The notes: generated by a model not told the origin, from the sequence alone. A stretch of 12,923 nucleotides of DNA from Elusimicrobiota bacterium (GCA_031282945.1 JAITCX010000070.1:1-12923); one strand, 5' to 3'; numbered from the stretch's first letter, positions 1 through 6,235 are shown. Made by a program: numbers and translations.

Positions 1-159
1 ATGCTTTTATTTAGCATGGCATGCGCATTTATAATTTCAGCTTTGACAATGAATTTTTTATTGAGTTATGTAAAAAAACATGATTTTAAATTTTTTGGAT
101 ATTACAGAATTGTTTTGGGAATAATTGCATTGATTTATTTTGTAATTAATAAGTCCTAA
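1..159 (+). CDS. uppP: Undecaprenyl-diphosphatase (UppP/BacA), C-terminal fragment
   Basis: The first 52 codons of the window in frame 1 are open and end in TAA at 157-159; the 5' part of the gene lies outside. The ATG at position 1 is probably internal. The peptide has two hydrophobic stretches separated by a short basic loop with KKHDF, then [16 protein letters not shown] and a short polar tail. UppP proteins typically end like this: a lysine-rich loop, then (Y)R(I/L)xLG in the last membrane helix. UppP dephosphorylates undecaprenyl diphosphate at the cytoplasmic membrane, recycling the lipid carrier for peptidoglycan and other wall polymers. The catalytic motifs of the family are further upstream and cannot be checked here. 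The gene converges tail-to-tail with coaX, with 9 bases between the stop codons and no clear GC-rich terminator hairpin. Another small membrane-protein C-terminus is possible, but the RIVLG helix makes UppP the best call. Confidence 0.8.
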   Translation: MLLFSMACAFIISALTMNFLLSYVKKHDFKFFGYYRIVLGIIALIYFVINKS

Positions 160-168
160 ATTTAATTT

Positions 169-951
169 TTATATTTTATTTTCCATTTCTTTTTGCCAAA
201 TCATCCTTATGCCGTCTAAGGTTAAATTTGGACAATTTGCTTGGATATCGGCAATTTCATCAGTTATGATATAGGCAAGGCCGCCCGTTGCAATTATGCG
301 GTTTACATGCATTTCTTTTTTTGTGCGGGCAATTAATTCTTTTATCAAACCTATATATCCAAAATATAAACCCGCCCAAATACATTCTTCAGTTGTAATG
401 CCGATTGCTTTTAAAACTTTTTTTGTTTCCACATGCGGCAGCTGCGCTGTTTTTAAACTTAAAGCTTGAGCGCTCATCGCCGGTCCCAGAGCTATAGCTC
501 CTCCCAAATAACTCCCCTCATCGTCCACGCAGTCAAATGTTGTGGCAGTGCCGAAATCTATCACAATCACGCCGCCGCCGAATTCATTAAATGCGGCTAC
601 GCAATTTGCAATTCTGTCGGCGCCGACTGTAGTTTTATTTTTCACTTTAAATTTTAAGCCCGCGCAATTATGGCTATCAACAAAAAATAAATCTTTATTA
701 AAATATTTTTTTGTCATTTCTTTAAAAGAAGTGTTTAACGAGGGAACCACGCTTGCGGCCGCTACAGCTTTTATAGAATCTATTTTAATATTTGAATAGC
801 AAAACATATCCATAATTAAAACGGCATATTCGTCAGCCGTTTGATTTTTTATCGTGGATAAACGCCATACTTGTTTAGCCGATTTTGGATTTGAAATGTC
901 AAAAAGTCCCATAGTAATATTTGTATTGCCGATATCAAAAACCAAAAGCAT
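169..951 (-). CDS. coaX: Type III pantothenate kinase
   Basis: CoaX phosphorylates pantothenate with ATP, the first committed step of coenzyme A synthesis, in the cytoplasm. The 260-residue length is normal for the family. The ASKHA-fold motifs are all visible: DIGNTN at residues 6-11 (phosphate binding), GADR at 110-113 (catalytic Asp112 region), DFGTATT at 132-138, YLGGAI near 148-153, and TGGL at 222-225. The protein ends with a TLDG segment at 244-247. The start is supported by GAGAGG (958-963 on the complementary strand) six bases upstream of the ATG. It is the last gene of the rex-adhE-fumarate hydratase operon; only two bases separate it from the preceding stop, so it is probably co-transcribed. 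A CoA-synthesis gene fits here because the AdhE acetaldehyde dehydrogenase half uses acetyl-CoA, but that link is inference. No oddities in the sequence. Confidence 0.95.
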   Translation of the reverse strand: MLLVFDIGNTNITMGLFDISNPKSAKQVWRLSTIKNQTADEYAVLIMDMFCYSNIKIDSIKAVAAASVVPSLNTSFKEMTKKYFNKDLFFVDSHNCAGLKFKVKNKTTVGADRIANCVAAFNEFGGGVIVIDFGTATTFDCVDDEGSYLGGAIALGPAMSAQALSLKTAQLPHVETKKVLKAIGITTEECIWAGLYFGYIGLIKELIARTKKEMHVNRIIATGGLAYIITDEIADIQANCPNLTLDGIRMIWQKEMENKI

Positions 952-953
952 AT

Positions 954-1478
954 TTAACCTCTCTTAAAAATATTATTGCCGTATGCGTCAACCGCCGCAA
1001 TTAAAGGCATATCTTTAACTTGCAATTTATAAACCGCCTCAGCTCCCAAATCCTCAAATGCAATAATTTGCGCGTCTGTTATGGTCTTATAAAGCAGGGC
1101 GGCCGTCCCTCCCGTTGCAACGAGGTAGACGGCCTGCCTTTGCGAAATTGCATTGCAAACTGCAGCGCTTCTTGGTCCCTTTCCAATAAATATTTTTACG
1201 CCCTCCAAAATTAAACGAGGGGTAAAAACATCCATGCGCAAAGACGTAGTCGGCCCGCAAGCGCCGATTTTGGCAGGCGGTCTTGCGGGCAGCGGGCCGC
1301 AATAATAAATACAAGAATTTTTCAACTCAAAAGGAGTTTTTTCTTTTTTGTCTAGCAAATCGATTATTCGTTTATGAGCTTGATCGCGGGCAGTGTAAAT
1401 TGTTCCCGAGAGAAAAATTCGCATGCCCGCTTTAATCTCTTGCGTTTTCAGCGCAAGCTCATCTACCGAAATTTTCAT
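954..1478 (-). CDS. Class I (Fe-S) fumarate hydratase, beta (C-terminal domain) subunit
   Basis: This 174-residue protein matches the small subunit of the two-component iron-sulfur hydro-lyases that interconvert fumarate and malate; L-tartrate dehydratase beta is the close alternative. Visible family motifs are SGTIYTARDQAH at 24-35, YCGP at 59-62, the signature GACGPTTSLRMD at 72-83, GKG at 99-101 and ATGGTAALL at 121-129. In this family the alpha subunit carries the [4Fe-4S] cluster. No alpha subunit gene lies beside it: the upstream neighbour is adhE and the downstream one coaX, so the alpha partner must be encoded elsewhere. Its ATG comes three bases after the adhE stop (TAA GCC ATG) with no strong Shine-Dalgarno, so translation is probably coupled to adhE. 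Its position in a Rex-linked operon suggests use in the reductive branch (malate to fumarate) as an electron sink. That role is inference; the family call is firm. Confidence 0.92.
   Translation of the reverse strand: MKISVDELALKTQEIKAGMRIFLSGTIYTARDQAHKRIIDLLDKKEKTPFELKNSCIYYCGPLPARPPAKIGACGPTTSLRMDVFTPRLILEGVKIFIGKGPRSAAVCNAISQRQAVYLVATGGTAALLYKTITDAQIIAFEDLGAEAVYKLQVKDMPLIAAVDAYGNNIFKRG
958..963 (-). promoter_or_regulatory. Ribosome-binding site of coaX
   Basis: On the minus strand the sequence reads GAGAGG, then six bases, then the coaX ATG. It lies inside the last codons of the fumarate hydratase gene, which fits translation within a packed operon. Confidence 0.6.
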
Positions 1479-1481
1479 GGC

Positions 1482-4094
1482 TTATTTTTTGCCGCCGTAA
1501 TAAGCGTTTAAATATAATTGTTTCAATTCGCTTATTAAAGGATATCTTGGATTTGCTCCCGTGCATTGATCGTCATAAGCCTGCTGGGACATTTTATCCA
1601 AGCTCTCCAAGAACGCTTTCTCGTCTACTCCATAATCTTTTATCGTATCTTTTATTCCAATTCTCTTTTTCAAATCAGAAATCGCTTTTATTAAATTTGC
1701 AACTTTTTCGGCGGTATTTTTTCCGCCCAAACCTAAATAATCCGCAATTTCTGCATAACGCTCCGCCGTGTGCGGATATTTATATTGAGAGAAAGTTCCC
1801 ATTTTTGTAGGAGTTTCCGCGCTGTTAAAAGTAATGACGTCATTTATCATTAAAGCATTTGCAATGCCATGCGGCAAATGATAAAATGCGCCGAGTTTGT
1901 GAGCAAGCGAGTGGCAAATTCCAAGAAATGCATTTGCAAAAGCCATGCCTGCAATGGTTGCGGCATTTGCCATTTTTTCTCTGGCAACGGGCTCATTTGG
2001 TCCATTGTCATAGGCTTGCGGCAAATACTCAAAAATTATTTTTAAAGCTCTTAAGGCAAGCGCATCCGTAAAGTCTGTGGCAAGCATGGACGCATAAGCC
2101 TCAACGCTATGCACTAAGGCGTCAATTCCTGAAGCTGAAGTTAAACCTTTGGGAGCGTTCATCATCATATCCGCATCCACAATCGCCATATTTGGCATAA
2201 GTTGATAATCGGCTAAAGGATATTTTACGCCGCTTTTCTCGTCTGTAATAACGGCAAATGGAGTGACTTCGGAGCCTGTTCCGGCAGAGGTCGGGATGGC
2301 GATAAAATATGCTTTTTCGCCCATCTTGGGAAATGTGTAAATTCTTTTTCTAATGTCCATAAAACGCATTGCCATATCAAAAAAGTTGGCGTCTGGATGC
2401 TCATACAAAACCCACATTATTTTTGCCGCATCCATAGCTGAGCCGCCGCCTAAAGCAATTATGCAATCAGGCTCAAAAGATTTCATCTGGGCGGCGCCTT
2501 CTTTTGCGCATGCCAATGTTGGATCTGGTTCTACATTATAAAAAACTGTATATACGATTTGCATCTCGTCTAATTTATCTGTTATAGCTTTTGTGTAGCC
2601 GTTTTTAAATAAGAAAGAATCCGTTACAACAAAAGCCCTCTTTTTACCTAAAACATTTTTAAGTTCATCTAAAGCCACCGGCAAACAACCTTTCTTTATA
2701 TAAACTTTTTGAGGCGTCCTAAACCACAACATATTCTCTCTCCTTTGCGCAACTGTTTTAATATTCACAAGATGTTTAATCCCAACATTTTCAGAAACTG
2801 AATTTACGCCCCAAGAACCGCACCCGAGCGTAAGCGAAGGGTTTAATTTAAAATTGTAAAGATCGCCTATTGCTCCATGGGAGGAAGGAGTGTTCACCAA
2901 AATTCTGCAAGTTTTCATTCTAGCTTCAAACTTTGCAAGTTTAGCTTTTTGTGTGAGCTGATCTAAGTAAATTGAGCTGGTGTGGCCAAGCCCCCCGTCC
3001 TCAACCAATTTACTAGCTTTATCCAGAGCCTCGTCAAAATCTGCAAAGCGGTACATTGCCAAAACGGGCGAGAGTTTTTCATGCGCAAATTCCTCGCTCT
3101 TATCCGTGCTTTCAACTTCGCCAATCAAAATTTTTGTAGCTGGATCAACTTTTATCCCTGCCATTTCTGCAATCTTTGCAGCGGGCTGGCCGACAATTTT
3201 TGCATTTATGGATCCGTTTATAATTATCGTCTTTCTAACTTTATTCAATTCCTCAATGCCGTTTAAAAAGTAGCAGCCTCTTTTAGTAAATTCTTTTTTT
3301 ACGGCATCATAAATTTTATCGGAGACTATAACGGATTGTTCAGATGCGCAGATCATTCCATTGTCAAAAGTTTTGGAATGAATTATGGAGCTTACCGCCG
3401 TCAAAATATCGGCGCTTTCATCTATTATTGCAGGCGTATTTCCGGGACCCACTCCAATGGCTGGTTTTCCGCTGGAATAAGCGGCCTTCACCATTTGCGG
3501 TCCGCCTGTCGCCAAAATCGTGTCGGCTTCTTTCATTGCCAACTGCGTCAGCTCAAGACTTGGAACGTCTATCCATCCAATTATATTTTCAGGGGCGCCT
3601 GCTTTCACAGCCGCTTCTAAAAGAATTTTTGCCGCTTCAACAGTACATTTTTTTGCGCGCGGATGCGGGCTTATAATTATGCCGTTTCTAGTTTTTAGCG
3701 AAATTAAAATTTTAAAAATTGCCGTTGAAGTTGGATTTGTGGTTGGGATAACAGCGGCGATAACGCCAAGCGGTTCCAAAATTTTTTGTATGCCGAAGGC
3801 ATCGTCTTGTTCCACAACTCCGCAAGTTTTTGCATTCTTGTATTTATTGTAAACATACTCGGCGGCATAATGATTTTTAATAATTTTATCCTCTACTATG
3901 CCCATCCCTGTTTCTTGAGCGGCCATTATCGCAAGGGCTATGCGGTTAACGTTTGCGGCAAGAGCGGTTTCAAAAAATATTTTGTCAACCTGTTCTTGCG
4001 TAAACTTTGCATAAACTTTTTGCGCTTGGCGCACCCTTTCCAACTGCTCATTAAATTTTTCTACGCTGTCAACTACTTCATACTCTCTGTCCAT
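1482..4094 (-). CDS. adhE: Bifunctional aldehyde/alcohol dehydrogenase AdhE
   Basis: AdhE reduces acetyl-CoA to acetaldehyde and then to ethanol, oxidising two NADH; in known cases it forms long cytoplasmic spirosome filaments. The 870-residue length is that of typical clostridial AdhE. The N-terminal half (about 1-440) is a CoA-acylating aldehyde dehydrogenase with the nucleophile Cys249 in FDNGMICASEQS. The C-terminal half (about 461-870) is an iron-dependent alcohol dehydrogenase: GGGSAMDAAK at 549-558, PTSAGTGSEVTPF at 601-613, and iron ligands Asp658, His662, His728 and His742. The ligand spacing (4, 66, 14) equals that of the E. coli enzyme as I remember it. Both active sites look intact. 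The start is fixed by an AAGGAGGA ribosome-binding site four bases upstream, located inside the end of rex. It is co-transcribed with rex upstream and the fumarate hydratase beta gene downstream, and is probably under Rex control. Confidence 0.97.
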   Translation of the reverse strand: MDREYEVVDSVEKFNEQLERVRQAQKVYAKFTQEQVDKIFFETALAANVNRIALAIMAAQETGMGIVEDKIIKNHYAAEYVYNKYKNAKTCGVVEQDDAFGIQKILEPLGVIAAVIPTTNPTSTAIFKILISLKTRNGIIISPHPRAKKCTVEAAKILLEAAVKAGAPENIIGWIDVPSLELTQLAMKEADTILATGGPQMVKAAYSSGKPAIGVGPGNTPAIIDESADILTAVSSIIHSKTFDNGMICASEQSVIVSDKIYDAVKKEFTKRGCYFLNGIEELNKVRKTIIINGSINAKIVGQPAAKIAEMAGIKVDPATKILIGEVESTDKSEEFAHEKLSPVLAMYRFADFDEALDKASKLVEDGGLGHTSSIYLDQLTQKAKLAKFEARMKTCRILVNTPSSHGAIGDLYNFKLNPSLTLGCGSWGVNSVSENVGIKHLVNIKTVAQRRENMLWFRTPQKVYIKKGCLPVALDELKNVLGKKRAFVVTDSFLFKNGYTKAITDKLDEMQIVYTVFYNVEPDPTLACAKEGAAQMKSFEPDCIIALGGGSAMDAAKIMWVLYEHPDANFFDMAMRFMDIRKRIYTFPKMGEKAYFIAIPTSAGTGSEVTPFAVITDEKSGVKYPLADYQLMPNMAIVDADMMMNAPKGLTSASGIDALVHSVEAYASMLATDFTDALALRALKIIFEYLPQAYDNGPNEPVAREKMANAATIAGMAFANAFLGICHSLAHKLGAFYHLPHGIANALMINDVITFNSAETPTKMGTFSQYKYPHTAERYAEIADYLGLGGKNTAEKVANLIKAISDLKKRIGIKDTIKDYGVDEKAFLESLDKMSQQAYDDQCTGANPRYPLISELKQLYLNAYYGGKK

Positions 4095-4762
4095 GTTTTC
4101 CTCCTTTTATTGACGGTATTTAATTGTCTACTTAAATGATTGGATAAAACCGCAAGCGACACTGCCATGTTTTCGCTATGTATCAAAATATCTTTTGGAC
4201 TTTTTAATGATACATTTGCAAAATTCCAAATAGCGCAAATTTTATTTTCTATCATCATATCGCAAACAGCCTGAGCGCTCTCAGCGGGCACGGTTATGAT
4301 GCCCATTTTAACGCCTGTCTTTTTTACAAACTTTCCAAAATCGGCAATTGGATAAATAAATTTTCCCTCTTGAGTTTTGCCTATAGAATTTTTATCTGCA
4401 TCAAAAGCGGCAATTATTCTCAAACCATATTGCGCAAAACCTCTATAGTTTAATAGGGCTTTTCCAAGTTTTCCCGCCCCAACTAAAACCGCTTCATTTA
4501 CATTGCTATAGCCCAAAAATTTCTCAAGTTGATGAGAGAGCTTTGCAATGTTATAACCGATTTTTGGTTTTCCCAAAGTGCTAATTGAACTCAAATCTTT
4601 TCTCACTTGCACTTCGCCAAGTCCAAGCGCATTTGAAATAGCTGTGGCTGAAATATAAGCGGCTTTTTCATCTCGCGCTAAAAGCGCACGCAAATATTCT
4701 AAGTAAATCGGCAGTCTTTGAAACGATGATTTTGAAATTTGTTTTGCTGTCATTTTTGCCAT
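4073..4762 (-). CDS. rex: Redox-sensing transcriptional repressor Rex
   Basis: Rex is a dimeric repressor that binds operators when NAD+ dominates and leaves them when NADH rises, switching on fermentative genes such as adhE. The 229-residue protein has the usual two domains. An N-terminal winged helix covers about residues 10-85, with the recognition region VQVRKDLSSI and GKPKIGYN at 51-71. A Rossmann NAD(H) domain starts with GAGKLGKALL at 95-104 and contains IITVPA at 155-160. The last residues (RRKTWTESMK) overlap the first 22 bases of adhE in another frame and include its ribosome-binding site. Two starts are possible: the ATG at 4760-4762 or a second in-frame ATG nine bases later (4751-4753). 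Neither has a strong Shine-Dalgarno, though GGATGG precedes the second. It heads the operon and sits next to its own likely operator, implying autoregulation. Confidence 0.95.
   Translation of the reverse strand: MAKMTAKQISKSSFQRLPIYLEYLRALLARDEKAAYISATAISNALGLGEVQVRKDLSSISTLGKPKIGYNIAKLSHQLEKFLGYSNVNEAVLVGAGKLGKALLNYRGFAQYGLRIIAAFDADKNSIGKTQEGKFIYPIADFGKFVKKTGVKMGIITVPAESAQAVCDMMIENKICAIWNFANVSLKSPKDILIHSENMAVSLAVLSNHLSRQLNTVNKRRKTWTESMK
4099..4106 (-). promoter_or_regulatory. Strong ribosome-binding site of adhE, inside the rex coding region
   Basis: The minus strand reads AAGGAGGA, four bases, then the adhE ATG (4092-4094). The site lies within rex codons for the KRRKTW tail, so the same bases encode the Rex C-terminus and recruit ribosomes to adhE. 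It should let adhE be translated more strongly than rex. Confidence 0.8.
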
Positions 4763-4785
4763 CCAGTTTTATCGGTATTTTTTTA

Positions 4786-4803
4786 TTGATAAAAGTTTAT
4801 CGG
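4786..4803. promoter_or_regulatory. Candidate Rex operator
   Basis: The plus strand reads TTGATAAAAGTTTATCGG. Compared with the known Rex operator form TTGTTAAnnnnTTAACAA, the left half matches at 6 of 7 positions and the right half at 4 of 7. It lies just downstream of the predicted rex -10 box, over the expected transcription start, which is a classical repressor position. The half-site TTTATCGGTAT recurs at 4768-4778 and 4796-4806, 28 bases apart, so a second weaker site may exist nearer the gene. Confidence 0.55.
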
Positions 4804-4807
4804 TATA

Positions 4808-4835
4808 ATTTTACTGATTTTGAATTTAATGTCAA
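4808..4835 (-). promoter_or_regulatory. Promoter of the rex-adhE operon
   Basis: On the minus strand there is a perfect -35 box TTGACA (4830-4835), a 16-base spacer and TAAAAT (4808-4813), five of six matches to the -10 consensus. The start site would fall around 4800-4802, inside the candidate Rex operator. Confidence 0.65.
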
Positions 4836-5018
4836 GGGGTAAAAAAATATTGCTAAAAATTTTACAAGCAAAAAGTTTATTTTTTTAAATAAAAATTTGG
4901 AGGGGTTAAGGCAAAAAATATTTTTAGCGGTTTTAAATAATGAAGGCGGTCGCAAAAAAATAAATTGCTTTCTTAAAGTTTAATTTATTTGCAGGGCAAA
5001 TTGCGTTTGCGCATTTAT
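4836..5018. other. AT-rich intergenic region between divergent rex and HAD genes
   Basis: This is the middle of the 340-base divergent intergenic region (4763-5102). I see no gene here. A GGAGGGG stretch at about 4902-4908 resembles a Shine-Dalgarno, but no start codon follows within range. A 7-codon ATG frame near 4939 has no ribosome-binding site. Remaining content is A/T runs without recognisable RNA structure. Confidence 0.5.
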
Positions 5019-5024
5019 TATAAT
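5019..5024 (+). promoter_or_regulatory. Candidate -10 box for the HAD phosphatase gene
   Basis: A perfect TATAAT lies 79 bases upstream of the ATG at 5103. No convincing -35 box is at 16-18 bases (the sequence there is GCAAAT), so the promoter call is tentative. Confidence 0.35.
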
Positions 5025-5031
5025 GTATGGT

Positions 5032-5060
5032 CTAATTAAAAATTAGCGTTAATTTTAATT
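5032..5060 (+). repeat. AT-rich inverted repeats in the HAD gene leader
   Basis: CTAATT (5032-5037) and AATTAG (5041-5046) are a perfect inverted repeat around AAA. AATTAAAA (5034-5041) can alternatively pair with TTTTAATT (5053-5060). The elements lie just after the candidate -10 box, so they could be an operator or a weak 5'-UTR hairpin. With such AT-rich sequence, chance occurrence is possible. Confidence 0.3.
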
Positions 5061-5090
5061 TGATAAAATAAAATAAATCATTTCAAACAA

Positions 5091-5097
5091 AAGGAGG
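5091..5097 (+). promoter_or_regulatory. Ribosome-binding site of the HAD gene
   Basis: AAGGAGG is separated by five bases from the ATG at 5103. It is a near-perfect Shine-Dalgarno sequence and supports this start. Confidence 0.8.
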
Positions 5098-5102
5098 CAG
5101 TT

Positions 5103-5738
5103 ATGGCAATTAAAAACATTGTTTTTGATGTCGGCGGAGTATTTGCAATTTGGCAGCCCAAAGCTATTTTTAGAAAGTATTTTAAAACTGAGGCGGATGT
5201 TGAGAAGTTTATGAAGGAAATTGATTTTGAGGGGATGAATTCTAAAGGAGATTTAGGTATAAGCGTAAGCGCTTTATCAAAAGAAATTGCAGAAAAATTT
5301 CCCCAATATGCCGAGGCAATTTTAGCTTATGACAGAGACTGGCTTGACACCATAACAAATGAAATTGACGGCACAAAAGATTTGGTGGGGGAACTTAAAA
5401 AAAATGGATATAAAATTTACATACTTTCAAATTGGGAATCAGATAAGTTTAGGCTTTTTGATTCAAAGTATAAAATTTTAGATATGGCTGACGGCTATAT
5501 TATTTCAGGGGATATCAAAAAAGTAAAACCTTTTGCAGAAATTTATAATGCCCTTACCCAAAAATATAATTTAAAAGGCGAGGAATGCGTATTTTTAGAT
5601 GATAGATTAGAAAATGTTGAGGGCGCAAAAAATGTCGGCTGGCAGGCAATATTATTTAAAGATGCCAAAAGCGCCGAAGTTGATTTGCAAAAATTGGGGG
5701 TGAAAACAAATTGTTTTGTAAAAAATAAAAATAGATAA
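5103..5738 (+). CDS. HAD-superfamily phosphatase, YihX-like (subfamily IA)
   Basis: The 211-residue cytoplasmic protein carries the four HAD motifs. Motif I is VFDVGGV at 7-13, with the nucleophile Asp9. Motif II is ILSN, its Ser following a predicted beta strand near residue 114. Motif III is the Lys of KKVKPFAEIY near 139-148. Motif IV is VFLDDRLENVEGA near 162-174, with paired Asp residues that bind Mg2+. Motif I is DxG rather than the usual DxD. The same change occurs in E. coli YihX, an alpha-D-glucose-1-phosphate phosphatase, and relatives. The helical cap between motifs I and II fits subfamily IA. Substrate is unknown; a sugar phosphate is a reasonable guess by family only. An AAGGAGG ribosome-binding site (5091-5097) five bases upstream fixes the start. 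It is divergent from rex and apparently monocistronic, with no clear terminator after it. Confidence 0.85.
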   Translation: MAIKNIVFDVGGVFAIWQPKAIFRKYFKTEADVEKFMKEIDFEGMNSKGDLGISVSALSKEIAEKFPQYAEAILAYDRDWLDTITNEIDGTKDLVGELKKNGYKIYILSNWESDKFRLFDSKYKILDMADGYIISGDIKKVKPFAEIYNALTQKYNLKGEECVFLDDRLENVEGAKNVGWQAILFKDAKSAEVDLQKLGVKTNCFVKNKNR

Positions 5739-5990
5739 AATTAATTTTTACAAAAAAAATAAATTTCATTGCTTTTTAAAAAACCCATCCCCCAAAAATA
5801 TCATTGACATTTTTCTAATAATTATATACATTATATTAACAAGCTATAAACAATAATTTAACACCTACTGCATTTAGCTTCAAGGGAGATTAAGATTGGA
5901 ATAGACGATACTAATATCAAAATTTCAAATGCAAATACTGCCAAGAATAATTTGGCCAAATAAACAATCAATAATTTATTATAGCGCTTA
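5739..5990. other. Non-coding AT-rich stretch upstream of the giant gene
   Basis: No gene of credible size is visible on either strand. A GGGAG at about 5883-5887 is followed only by a two-codon frame. The stretch holds one good promoter candidate (5804-5832) and a weaker one, TTGGCC (5952-5957), 19 bases, TATTAT (5977-5982), which would start RNA close to 5990, right at the left arm of the inverted repeat. No GC-rich hairpin plus T-run terminator follows the HAD gene. Confidence 0.5.
5804..5832 (+). promoter_or_regulatory. Candidate promoter of the leader and giant surface-protein gene
   Basis: A perfect -35 box TTGACA (5804-5809) is followed after 17 bases by TACATT (5827-5832). TATACA at 15 bases and TATATT at 22 bases are overlapping alternatives. 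A start here would give an unusually long 5' leader of roughly 400 bases. Confidence 0.5.
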
Positions 5991-6086
5991 GAGGCATCAA
6001 GGATCTAATAATTTTTTTATTATAGACGTTTAGACTGAGAATATAAAAATTAAAATTAAAAAAAATTAAAGGAACTTTGATGCCTC
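5991..6086 (+). repeat. Long-range inverted repeat in the leader, right arm containing an ATG
   Basis: GAGGCATCAA (5991-6000) and TTGATGCCTC (6077-6086) are perfect reverse complements over 10 bases. In RNA the pairing extends through one G-U and one G-C pair to 6002/6075. The loop holds a smaller hairpin, TAATAA (6006-6011) with TTATTA (6017-6022). The right arm includes the start codon of the small ORF at 6080, and that ORF's AAGGA ribosome-binding site lies at the stem base inside the loop. The shape could be a translational control hairpin, or the ends of a small degraded element. No known riboswitch class is recognisable. Confidence 0.55.
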
Positions 6087-6127
6087 ATTGTCTATTATAT
6101 TGTCTATTATTAGGTGAAAAATTATGA
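6080..6127 (+). CDS. Putative 15-residue leader peptide
   Basis: An ATG at 6080 is preceded by AAGGA (6069-6073) with six bases spacing. It reads MPHCLLYCLLLGEKL and stops with TGA at 6125-6127. The stop overlaps the start of the next small ORF as ATGA, an arrangement typical of translational coupling. Two Cys residues and CLL repeats come from a 12-base tandem duplication. Its start codon lies in the inverted-repeat stem. It is too short for family assignment and may be an untranslated coincidence; the good ribosome-binding site and overlap are the reasons to list it. Confidence 0.35.
   Translation: MPHCLLYCLLLGEKL
6087..6110 (+). repeat. Perfect 12-base tandem repeat (two copies)
   Basis: ATTGTCTATTAT occurs twice head to tail at 6087-6098 and 6099-6110. 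It directly follows the inverted repeat and lies within the small ORF, adding four codons per copy without shifting frame. Both copies contain GTCTAT, which could pair with ATAGAC at 6022-6027 in the leader loop as an alternative fold. Confidence 0.75.
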
Positions 6128-6228
6128 AATATAAATACGCATATATATATATCATATATTTGTTATATGTAAAGGCAAGGGTTGCAGCCCTATACCCCTT
6201 CTTTCGCTTCGTACGAGGATTTGGTTAA
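6124..6228 (+). CDS. Putative 34-residue small ORF, in frame with the giant gene
   Basis: Starts at ATG 6124 (AGGTG at 6112-6116 lies seven bases upstream) and ends with TAA at 6226-6228. It encodes a Tyr/Ile-rich hydrophobic N-terminal half (residues 4-16, partly from an (AT)6 run at 6141-6152) and a basic, Phe-rich C-terminal half. It could be a tiny membrane peptide. It is in the same reading frame as the giant surface-protein gene, and only the TAA and four codons separate it from that gene's ATG. Reading of the stop would attach it to the signal peptide. It overlaps the previous 15-residue ORF by four bases. No homologue known to me; it may be leader RNA only. Confidence 0.35.
   Translation: MKYKYAYIYIIYLLYVKARVAALYPFFRFVRGFG
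6178..6191 (+). repeat. Short GC-rich hairpin in the leader
   Basis: AGGGT (6178-6182) can pair with GCCCT (6187-6191), with one U-G pair, around a UGCA loop. It is the only G/C-dense patch in an otherwise very AT-rich leader and is followed by TATACCCC, not a T run, so it is not an intrinsic terminator. It resembles the core of REP-type hairpins. Confidence 0.4.
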
Positions 6229-6230
6229 TT

Positions 6231-6235
6231 AGAGG
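6231..6235 (+). promoter_or_regulatory. Ribosome-binding site of the giant surface-protein gene
   Basis: AGAGG is followed by five bases and the ATG at 6241. The in-frame TAA at 6226 excludes any start further upstream, and the signal peptide begins directly after this ATG, so the start is well defined. Confidence 0.7.

Noticed and set aside
1547..4139. Plus-strand frames opposite adhE and its neighbours
   Set aside because: adhE has intact catalytic residues along its whole length; the opposite frames are composition shadows with no motifs.
4939..4962. Seven-codon ORF in the rex-HAD intergenic region
   Set aside because: No ribosome-binding site at usable distance and far too short to support.
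5739..5860. Intrinsic terminator after the HAD gene
   Set aside because: Only AT-rich palindromes such as AAAATTAATTTT occur; no GC stem followed by a T run.
5991..6086. Miniature transposable element with terminal repeats
   Set aside because: The inverted repeat is present, but I see no flanking target duplication (neighbouring bases differ) and no second copy in the window, so a mobile-element call is not supported.
5840..6123. Known riboswitch (c-di-GMP, preQ1, fluoride, TPP and others) in the long leader
   Set aside because: None of the conserved cores I could recall is present; only the inverted repeat is supported.
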